In this document: in pieces, positions 1 to 5,544 of the stretch | Layout of the letters: each line of letters begins with the position of its first letter | How positions within the stretch are numbered: the stretch's first letter is position 1 | Assembly: GCA_018897395.1 (NCBI GenBank) | Contig: JAHIKV010000214.1 | Span: 1 to 27,323, forward strand | Length of the DNA stretch: 27,323 nt | Direction: 5' to 3' | Source of the DNA: Planctomycetota bacterium | GTDB lineage: Bacteria > Planctomycetota > Planctomycetia > Pirellulales > Thermoguttaceae | Program-made: the position numbers and the translations under genes | Notes under the pieces: generated by a model | Database searches by the model: none | What the model saw: the letters and a program-made list of their open reading frames with translations, nothing else | What the model was told of the DNA's origin: nothing

Positions 1-18
1 CACGTTGTTGAAAAACGC

Positions 19-2052
19 TTAATGCACTCGCTGTCCCGGTTTTGCGCCGTGGTCGGGAGCGAGCAGATAGACTTCGCCGCCTCCGCCGCCGGCGGCGACG
101 ATCATCCCCTCGCTCGTGCCGAACTTCATCTTTCGCGGGGCGAGATTGGCGGCGCAGATCACCAGCCGGCCGACCAGCTTTTCCGGCTTGTAAACCCCTT
201 TGATGCCGGCGAACACCTCGCGGCGATTGTCGCCGCCGAGCCCGAGGGTGAGCTTCAATAGTTTCTTCGCCCCCGGCACGTCCTCGGCCGACAGCACTCG
301 GGCCACGCGGAGATCGACCTTGGCGAACTCGTCGAAGCCGATCGTCTCGGCCAGCGGTTCGGCCAGCAGCGGCGCGTCGTTGTCGAAGGGAACGCTTTCG
401 GGCGGTGAATCGTCCTCGGTCGGTTCGGCGCCGGCGGCGACCATCGCCTCGACCTGCCGCGGATCGACCCGCCGCATCATGTGCTCGAACTTGCCGACCG
501 GAGTGCCCAGGAGCGGCTTTTGTGATTGATCCCAGGATTCGATTTTCTCGCCGAGCAGTTCGCTCGTTTGCCGGGCCAACCGAGGCAAGACTGGGGCCAG
601 GTAAATGGCCAACTGGCGGAACAGGTTTAAGCCGACCGTGCAAACGTCGCGCAACCGGTCGGTCTTCGTTGGATCCTTGCGTAGGTTCCACGGCGCCTGT
701 TGTTCGACGTACTGATTGGCGCGGTCTCCGGCGACCATGATTATGCGAATCGCCCGGGCGAAGTCGCCCGATTCGTAGGCTTCGGCGATGGCCTGCCCGT
801 CGGCGGCGGCTTTGTCAAACAGCCCGTCGTCATCGGGGTACTCGGCCGAAAGCCCGGTCTGCTCGGCGAACCGCGCGGTGCGGCTGGCCAGATTCACGAT
901 GTTGCCGACCATGTCGGCGTTCACCTTGGCCGCGAACTCCTCGAAGTTCAAGTCGATGTCGTCCATTCGCGCGGTGAGCTTCGATGCGTAGTAGTATCGC
1001 AGGTAAGCCGGGGCGAGGTGGTCCAGATAGGTCGAGGCGCGGATAAACGTCCCCTTGCTCTTCGACATCTTCTCGCCGCCGACGGTCAGGAAGCCGTGGA
1101 TGTGGACCTTTTCGGGCAGGCTGAAGCCGGCCGCCTTCAACATCGCCGGCCAGAACAACGTGTGGAAATAGGTGATGTCCTTGCCGATGAAGTGGTGAAT
1201 CTCGGTCTCCGGGCAACGCCACCAGTCGTCGAACCGCTCGTCGTGCTTCCGGCACCACTCGACGGTCGAGCCGATGTAGCCGATCGGGGCGTCGAACCAG
1301 ACGTACCAGTAGTTGCCCGGACTGTCGGGAATCTCGAACCCAAAGTACGGCGCCGGCCGCGAGACGTCCCAATCGCGCAGCGGTTCGCAGAGGAAATGCC
1401 CCTTCAGATAGTTGGCCACCTCCGGTTGCAGGTGTTTTCCGCCCTGGGTCCAATCGTCGAGGAAACCGTGCAGCTTCTCGATGTTGACGAACAGGTGGTC
1501 GGCCGTGCGGATCTCCGGCTTGGTGTTCGACAGGGTGCTGACCGGGTCGATCAGGTCGGTCGGGCTGTAATGCGCGCCGCAGCGGTCGCAACTATCGCCG
1601 TACTGGTTCGGGGAATTGCACTTCAAACATGTTCCCCTGACGAACCGATCGGCCAGGAAGGTGCCGGCCTGGGCGTCGTAGAGCTGGGTCACTTCCCGCT
1701 GTTCGATCAATCCGGCCTTCCGCAGCGCGGCCCAAACCTGGCCGCAGACCTCGCGAGTCGCCTGGCTGTTGGTGCTGCCGTAGTGGTCGAACTCGATATC
1801 GAAGCCCGCGAAATCGTCGATATGCGCCCGCTTCATCCGGGCGATCAGCTCTTCCTCGCCAAGATCTTCCTGTCTGGCGCGGATCATGATGGCGGTGCCG
1901 TGCGTGTCGTCGGCGCAGATGTAGACGCACCGCCGCCCGCGGAGTTTTTGGAAGCGGACCCAAATATCGGTCTGCAAGTATTCGACCAGATGTCCGATGT
2001 GGATGTGTCCGTTTGCGTATGGCAATGCGCTGGTAACGAGTATCCGCCGCAT
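19..2052 (-). CDS. metG: Methionyl-tRNA synthetase, with C-terminal tRNA-binding domain
   Basis: Charges tRNA(Met) with methionine in the cytoplasm. The 677-residue protein shows the class I signature HIGH at residues 18-21 and KMSKS at 328-332. A zinc knuckle is formed by C142, C145, C155 and C158. The last 100 or so residues (from FAKVDLRVARV) are the OB-fold tRNA-binding domain that dimerises many bacterial MetRS. The start at 2052 gives the canonical N-terminus MRRILVTSALPYANG and has GGAG about 10 nt upstream. A longer reading frame reaches 2133, but that extension lies across and upstream of the promoter proposed at 2088-2116, so I reject it. It is transcribed divergently from the following toxin-antitoxin pair. 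No missing motif is seen. Confidence 0.97.
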   Translation of the reverse strand: MRRILVTSALPYANGHIHIGHLVEYLQTDIWVRFQKLRGRRCVYICADDTHGTAIMIRARQEDLGEEELIARMKRAHIDDFAGFDIEFDHYGSTNSQATREVCGQVWAALRKAGLIEQREVTQLYDAQAGTFLADRFVRGTCLKCNSPNQYGDSCDRCGAHYSPTDLIDPVSTLSNTKPEIRTADHLFVNIEKLHGFLDDWTQGGKHLQPEVANYLKGHFLCEPLRDWDVSRPAPYFGFEIPDSPGNYWYVWFDAPIGYIGSTVEWCRKHDERFDDWWRCPETEIHHFIGKDITYFHTLFWPAMLKAAGFSLPEKVHIHGFLTVGGEKMSKSKGTFIRASTYLDHLAPAYLRYYYASKLTARMDDIDLNFEEFAAKVNADMVGNIVNLASRTARFAEQTGLSAEYPDDDGLFDKAAADGQAIAEAYESGDFARAIRIIMVAGDRANQYVEQQAPWNLRKDPTKTDRLRDVCTVGLNLFRQLAIYLAPVLPRLARQTSELLGEKIESWDQSQKPLLGTPVGKFEHMMRRVDPRQVEAMVAAGAEPTEDDSPPESVPFDNDAPLLAEPLAETIGFDEFAKVDLRVARVLSAEDVPGAKKLLKLTLGLGGDNRREVFAGIKGVYKPEKLVGRLVICAANLAPRKMKFGTSEGMIVAAGGGGGEVYLLAPDHGAKPGQRVH

Positions 2053-2087
2053 GATTATGCTCCGTGAATTGGTTGTCGAAGGGGGGT

Positions 2088-2116
2088 ATTCTAGTGCATA
2101 AGCCGGGCCGAGACAA
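2088..2116 (-). promoter_or_regulatory. Candidate sigma70-type promoter of metG
   Basis: On the minus strand the sequence reads TTGTCT (2116-2111), a 17-nt spacer, then TAGAAT (2093-2088). The initiation point would fall near 2081, leaving about 30 nt of leader before the metG start. Recognised by eye only. Confidence 0.5.
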
Positions 2117-2172
2117 GGCTTTAGACATTTCATTATGATTTGGAGTTACTGACGAGTTTGCGGAAACGAGTC

Positions 2173-2201
2173 TTGACAGCCAAAGGATAATGTATTATGC
2201 T
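2173..2201 (+). promoter_or_regulatory. Candidate promoter of the vapBC-like operon
   Basis: Perfect -35 TTGACA (2173-2178), 17-nt spacer, -10 TATGCT (2196-2201). TGTAT is directly repeated at 2191-2195 and 2204-2208, and GTAT...ATAC half-sites surround the -10. That would suit an operator bound by the ribbon-helix-helix antitoxin (autoregulation is usual in this family; the operator itself is inference). Confidence 0.6.
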
Positions 2202-2226
2202 AATGTATACATCAGGAAGGATAACC

Positions 2227-2469
2227 ATGATACGAACACAAATCTATCTAACCAAACAAGAGCGGGATGCGCTAGGTGTACTTTCTACGGAAACCGGCCG
2301 CCCGCAGAGTGAACTGATCCGCGATGCCGTCGATCATTTCATTGCTCTGACGAGCAAGACACATCGTGACGCGGTGCTGGAGCAGGCAGCGGGCTTATGG
2401 CGGGATCGAGACGATCTGCCCGATTTCGCGGCCATCAGGCGAGAATGGGATAGAGAGCGGCAGACATGA
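2227..2469 (+). CDS. Ribbon-helix-helix antitoxin, VapB/CopG type
   Basis: An 80-residue protein whose first 45 residues fit a ribbon-helix-helix fold: a beta strand MIRTQIYLT, then helix TKQERDALGVLSTETG, then RPQSELIRDAVDHF. Such proteins bind their own promoter as dimers and neutralise the partner toxin through a flexible, charged C-terminus, here rich in W, R, D and E. The start at 2227 is chosen because AGGAAGG lies 8-9 nt upstream; a longer frame from 2197 would begin inside the -10 element. It overlaps the PIN-domain toxin by 4 nt (ATGA), which implies translational coupling. The exact subfamily is uncertain. Confidence 0.85.
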   Translation: MIRTQIYLTKQERDALGVLSTETGRPQSELIRDAVDHFIALTSKTHRDAVLEQAAGLWRDRDDLPDFAAIRREWDRERQT

Positions 2470-2852
2470 AAAAGCCTCTCCTTTTGGACACCGACGTTTT
2501 CGTTGATTATCTTCGCGGCCTGCCCGAGGCGGTCGCTTTCATAAAGGCCAATGTCGACCGGATTAGTCTCTCCACGATTGTCGCGGCGGAATTGTACGCG
2601 GGCGTTCGTGGCGAAGATGAATTGCCCCGGCTCGATAAGTTATTATCTCTGTTTCCCGTGTTGCCGGTCACCGCAGCCATTGCCCGCGCCGGTGGATTGT
2701 ACAAACGCGACTATTCCAAGTCTCACGGAGTCGGCTTGGCCGATGCCCTTATCGCCGCCACGTCCGAAGAGCATAACGCCGAACTGAAAACGTTCAACGT
2801 CAAGCATTTCCCCATGCTGAAGAACTTGAAACCGCCTTATGGGAAGGAGTGA
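2466..2852 (+). CDS. vapC: PIN-domain ribonuclease toxin, VapC family
   Basis: A 128-residue PIN domain of standard toxin length. The acidic metal-binding residues are visible: D8 (with D10 and D14 nearby) in LLDTDVFVD, E42 in AAELYAG and D93 in LADALIAA. The closing motif LKTFNVKHF carries N111, usual for VapC. Family members cut RNA, often tRNA or rRNA, in a magnesium-dependent way and are held inactive by VapB. The ATGA overlap with the antitoxin gene and the shared promoter support a type II toxin-antitoxin module. All catalytic positions are present, so the toxin looks intact. Confidence 0.9.
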   Translation: MKKPLLLDTDVFVDYLRGLPEAVAFIKANVDRISLSTIVAAELYAGVRGEDELPRLDKLLSLFPVLPVTAAIARAGGLYKRDYSKSHGVGLADALIAATSEEHNAELKTFNVKHFPMLKNLKPPYGKE

Positions 2853-2924
2853 GCAGGCATAACGGCTCTTCACCATTCTTTGGCGCTATTCCCATTTGGG
2901 GATGATTGACATATTATTGTATGA

Positions 2925-3125
2925 ATGAAAGTTAAGTACTTCCCCGACACCGACACGCTTCTTGTCAATTTCAGCGACCGGCCGATTGTCGAGACCCGCG
3001 ACTTGAACGAAAACATGCTCGTCGAATTCGACGAGGCGGGGCGCGTCGTCAGCATGACCATCGAACACGCCAAGCAGCAAACGGACGTAGGCGAGTTTTC
3101 CTATCAACTGAGCGGAGCGGTCTGA
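2925..3125 (+). CDS. Small DUF2283-type protein
   Basis: A 66-residue protein beginning MKVKYFPDTDTLLVNFSDRP and continuing with ENMLVEFDEAGRVVSMTIEHA. This pattern of two short beta hairpins with D-x-D-x-L and E-F-D-E-x-G-x-(V/I)-(V/I) is that of the DUF2283 family of small proteins of unknown function. Members often sit near toxin-antitoxin genes. Here it follows vapC after 72 nt and precedes the PII gene by 19 nt. No clear Shine-Dalgarno lies before the start. The family call is from memory of the motif; no function can be given. Confidence 0.75.
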   Translation: MKVKYFPDTDTLLVNFSDRPIVETRDLNENMLVEFDEAGRVVSMTIEHAKQQTDVGEFSYQLSGAV

Positions 3126-3144
3126 GCGGGAAAGGGTGTTGCCC

Positions 3145-3492
3145 ATGAAACTGATTATCGCCATCATTCAGCCTCATCGTCTGGAGGCGGTCAAACAGGC
3201 ACTGGCCGAGGTGGAGGTTTTCCGCATGACCGTCATGGACGTGCAGGGCTTCGGCCGGCAGCGAGGACAGGCCGAGGTCTATCGAGGGCACGAGTTCTCC
3301 GTCAACCTCTCGCGGAAGGTCCAGTTGACCATCGCCGTCAACGACGCCTTCCTCGAACCGACGATAGAGGCCATCGTCAAAGGAGGCCGCACCGGGCCGA
3401 GCGGCGAGATCGGCGACGGAAAAATCTTCGTGCTCCCGCTGGAAGACTGCATCCGCATCCGCACCGGCGAGAGAGGAGGAGAAGCGATTTAG
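3145..3492 (+). CDS. PII nitrogen-regulatory signalling protein, divergent T-loop
   Basis: A 115-residue PII (GlnB/GlnK) protein. PII trimers bind ATP/ADP and 2-oxoglutarate and adjust nitrogen and carbon enzymes or transporters. The family signatures are clear: GFGRQRGQAEVYRG at 36-48, GEIGDGKIFVLPL at 87-99 and CIRIRTGERG at 102-111. The T-loop position that is the uridylylated Tyr51 in E. coli GlnB is Phe51 here (YRGHEFSV). The glycine segment 80-89 has a few extra residues before IGDGK. ATG 3145 is preferred over GTG 3136 because AAAGGG lies 8 nt upstream and the N-terminus then aligns with the family. No amtB or glnA is adjacent; hypA follows after a repeat spacer. Whether it is GlnB- or GlnK-like cannot be decided. 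Confidence 0.93.
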   Translation: MKLIIAIIQPHRLEAVKQALAEVEVFRMTVMDVQGFGRQRGQAEVYRGHEFSVNLSRKVQLTIAVNDAFLEPTIEAIVKGGRTGPSGEIGDGKIFVLPLEDCIRIRTGERGGEAI

Positions 3493-3596
3493 GATGGAGG
3501 CTGGAGGCCGGAGGATGTAGGATGTAGGATGAAGATGTGGGACGTGGGACCAGTACAGCCTACAGCCTCTAGCCTACGGCCTCCAGCCTACATTCC
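3493..3596. repeat. Two-arm heptamer spacer, GGATGTA/CAGCCTA words
   Basis: The whole spacer is in period 7. The left arm reads GGATGGA, GGCTGGA, GGCCGGA, GGATGTA, GGATGTA, GGATGAA and so on. The right arm (from 3556) reads CAGCCTA, CAGCCTC, TAGCCTA, CGGCCTC, CAGCCTA. The arms are reverse complements with scattered substitutions. The left arm starts at the PII stop codon and the right arm ends at the hypA start; no Shine-Dalgarno is visible. Confidence 0.85.
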
Positions 3597-3944
3597 ATGC
3601 ACGAACTTTCCATCGTCGAGGCGCTGATCGACCAGGTCCGGGAAACGCTCGAGCAGGAGGGCGAGAAAGGCCGGGTATCGAAACTGGAATTGAGCATCGG
3701 CCGGCTCTCGGGCGTCTGTTGCGACTCGGTCCGATTCGCGTTCGGACTGCTCGCGCCCGGCACCGTGGCCGAGGGGGCCGAAATCGTGATCCAACAACCG
3801 AAGGCCGCGTGCAACTGCCGAGCGTGCAACGTCCCGACCGAAATCGACGACCTGGTGATCGAATGTCCCAATTGTGGCAGCGGGGACATTTCGATCGAAG
3901 GGGGAAGAGAACTTTTATTGCAGAGCATCGACATCGAGGAGTAA
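3597..3944 (+). CDS. hypA: Hydrogenase nickel-incorporation protein HypA
   Basis: Delivers nickel, together with HypB, to the large subunit of [NiFe]-hydrogenases. The 115-residue protein has the N-terminal nickel-binding M-H-E (His2) and the zinc site with CxxC pairs at C74/C77 and C90/C93, all as expected for full-length HypA. The N-terminus MHELSIVEALIDQV fixes the start. That start directly follows the repeat arm (CCTACATTCC), with no purine-rich ribosome site. It heads the hyp cluster, and hypB follows after a 198-nt repeat spacer. No anomaly in the protein. Confidence 0.97.
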   Translation: MHELSIVEALIDQVRETLEQEGEKGRVSKLELSIGRLSGVCCDSVRFAFGLLAPGTVAEGAEIVIQQPKAACNCRACNVPTEIDDLVIECPNCGSGDISIEGGRELLLQSIDIEE

Positions 3945-3948
3945 CAAT

Positions 3949-4137
3949 TATAGGGATTGGGGATTAGGGATTAGGGATTAGGGATTAGGGATTAGGGATT
4001 GGCAAGCAGGAGTCCGCACTAACCTTTTGTCGTAAAACGCGCGAAAGTGATGTCGTAAGACACTTGTCCCAACATCCCAACATCTCAACATCCCAACATC
4101 CCAATCCCTAATCCCTAATTCCCAATCCCTTCCCCAA
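3949..4137. repeat. Two-arm repeat spacer, GGGATTA words plus an AACATCCC octamer run
   Basis: The left arm 3952-4002 is a nearly pure GGGATTA tandem with many GGG runs. The right arm (about 4068-4137) first has four AACATCCC/AACATCTC units of period 8, then AATCCCT units of period 7 that are the reverse complement of the left arm. A unique 65-nt core lies between. The octamer run has no partner in the left arm, which is the one departure from period 7 in the window. The spacer sits between hypA and hypB. Confidence 0.88.
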
Positions 4138-4142
4138 TTGCC

Positions 4143-4793
4143 ATGAAAATCGTCGCCGCAAAAAAGATACTGAAAGCCAACGATCAACTAGCCGCCGAGA
4201 ACCGTGCCCGACTCGACGCCGCCGGCGTTTTTTGCCTCAACGTGGTCGGTTCGCCCGGCTCGGGCAAGACCACCTTGCTCGAAGCGCTGTTCGCGCAATT
4301 GAAAGACCGCTTGAAACCGGCGGTAATCGAGGGGGACATCGCCGGCTCGATCGACTCCGAACGGATGGAGCGGATCGGCGTGCCCGTGGTCCAGATCAAC
4401 ACCGAAGGCGCCTGCCACCTGGACGCCAACATGATCGCCTCGGCACTTAAAGAAATCGAGCTGAAAGGGATCGATCTGCTGGCGATCGAAAACGTGGGCA
4501 ACCTGGTTTGCACGGCAGGCTACGACCTGGGCGAGCGCCTGCGGATCGTCGTGCTCAGCACCAGCGAAGGGGACGACAAGGCGCGCAAGTACCCGGCCAT
4601 CTTCCAAGGCTCCCACGCGATGCTGATCACCAAGACCGACTTGCTCCCGCACACCGACTTCGACCTCGAGCGGATCGCGGCCGACTTCAAGCGGCTGGCG
4701 CCCGAGGGGGCGGTGTTTCAGGTCTCGGCCGTCCGCGGCGACGGTATTGCCGAGGCCGCCGACTGGCTGGCCGACAAGTGCCGGGGAAATTAG
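4143..4793 (+). CDS. hypB: Hydrogenase nickel-incorporation GTPase HypB
   Basis: A SIMIBI-class GTPase that powers nickel insertion into [NiFe]-hydrogenase with HypA. The 216-residue protein has the P-loop GSPGSGKTT at 36-44, EGDIAGSID for the switch region, and TKTD at 163-166 as the base-specificity loop. The metal site at the dimer interface is represented by C91-H92 (GACHLD) and C123. It lacks the N-terminal CxxCGC nickel motif and the histidine-rich stretch found in some HypB, so it is the short form without nickel storage. The start follows the repeat arm directly and has no obvious Shine-Dalgarno. A converging toxin-antitoxin module lies 18 nt downstream. Confidence 0.96.
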   Translation: MKIVAAKKILKANDQLAAENRARLDAAGVFCLNVVGSPGSGKTTLLEALFAQLKDRLKPAVIEGDIAGSIDSERMERIGVPVVQINTEGACHLDANMIASALKEIELKGIDLLAIENVGNLVCTAGYDLGERLRIVVLSTSEGDDKARKYPAIFQGSHAMLITKTDLLPHTDFDLERIAADFKRLAPEGAVFQVSAVRGDGIAEAADWLADKCRGN

Positions 4794-4811
4794 TCGTAAG
4801 CCGCCGCCTTA

Positions 4812-5117
4812 CTATCTATCTCCGAAAGCGGTTGACAGATCGCGGCTGCCGTGGATGATGCCCATGACAATCACTCGGCCGGCGCGGGAGTCTTCGCGAT
4901 AGATCAAGCGGTAATTGCCGACCGCCAACTGTCGATAAGCGGAGTTTGGAAACTCCGGCAAGACTTGCCCGAGTTGAGGGAATTGCGCCAATCGACCGGC
5001 AGCTTCCGTAATTCTCTCGATGGTATTCCGTGCGTAGCGCGGCGAGTCGCGGGCAATAAACTCGTAGACGCTTTCGAGATCGTCCAGCGCCGGTTTGGCC
5101 CAGTCTACTCGAACCAT
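4812..5117 (-). CDS. RelE/ParE-family toxin
   Basis: A 101-residue protein of the RelE/ParE fold. It has the typical opening VDWAKPALDDLESVYEFIARDSPRYA, the middle RITEAAGRLAQFPQLGQVLPE and the core RQLAVGNYRLIYRE followed by VIVMGIIHGSRDL. Members either cut mRNA on the ribosome (RelE) or poison gyrase (ParE). The YRLIYRE and HGSRDL motifs are common to both, so the target cannot be decided. It overlaps the small upstream ORF 5105-5284 by 13 nt, the arrangement of an antitoxin-first module. It lies on the minus strand inside the plus-strand hyp cluster, which suggests a later insertion. Confidence 0.9.
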   Translation of the reverse strand: MVRVDWAKPALDDLESVYEFIARDSPRYARNTIERITEAAGRLAQFPQLGQVLPEFPNSAYRQLAVGNYRLIYREDSRAGRVIVMGIIHGSRDLSTAFGDR

Positions 5118-5284
5118 TGCCGGCTCCGCTGGACGACTTCTTCATGTGAGACGACTTCATCCCTGGAGACCGACGCCTCCGCGCGGTCGAGCTTAGCCTT
5201 CAGATACAACTCATCCATAAGCTGTTCGGGATCGATTTGCTCGGGAAGTCGATCGAGAATTTCCAGCACTTCTTGTTTATTCAT
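5105..5284 (-). CDS. Putative small antitoxin partner of the RelE/ParE toxin
   Basis: A 59-residue ORF beginning MNKQEVLEILDRLPEQIDPE and ending RSRQWFE. It is acidic and predicted helical, with a VVSHEEVVQR segment near the end like that of small toxin-binding antitoxins. GGAG lies 9 nt before the ATG. Its end overlaps the toxin start by 13 nt. I infer the antitoxin role from position, size and composition. The family is not certain; it resembles the unstable-antitoxin or DUF2281-like small partners. Confidence 0.75.
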   Translation of the reverse strand: MNKQEVLEILDRLPEQIDPEQLMDELYLKAKLDRAEASVSRDEVVSHEEVVQRSRQWFE

Positions 5285-5544
5285 GGCAAAACTCCATCTG
5301 TAGGAGGCGACTCCAGTAGCCGAATTCCCGAGGGTTACATCTTCATCGGCGTCAGCATACGCATCCTACAACGTGTTGCTACCCCTGCAGTATAATACCT
5401 CTGCCGATGCGTCACAAGACGCAGCCCTCGGCGGACGATAGTGCGGTGATCCAGGCCCTTTGCTTTCCCAAAACGCAAATCATACAATGTATCGGTAGAT
5501 CACAAGCTCATCTCTTCTGAGAGCGGGGAATTGTTCCGGTCGCC
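5285..5544. other. Intergenic region before hypF
   Basis: There is no gene here. On the plus strand TATAAT occurs at 5391-5396 without a convincing -35. A 6-bp hairpin TGCGTC-ACAA-GACGCA lies at 5408-5423. This is one of the few long spacers without heptamer repeats. It probably carries the promoters for the divergently transcribed hypF and toxin-antitoxin module, but I cannot place them firmly. Confidence 0.4.

Noticed and set aside
700..2067. Long plus-strand open frame (455 codons) opposite metG
   Set aside because: It is an antisense shadow of metG caused by GC-rich codon usage. It has no recognisable protein motifs or ribosome site, and metG on the other strand has all catalytic motifs.
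3952..4002. GGGATTA array as a telomere or linear-replicon end
   Set aside because: It is internal, flanked by coding genes of one operon on both sides, and is one of several words used in the same spacer layout.
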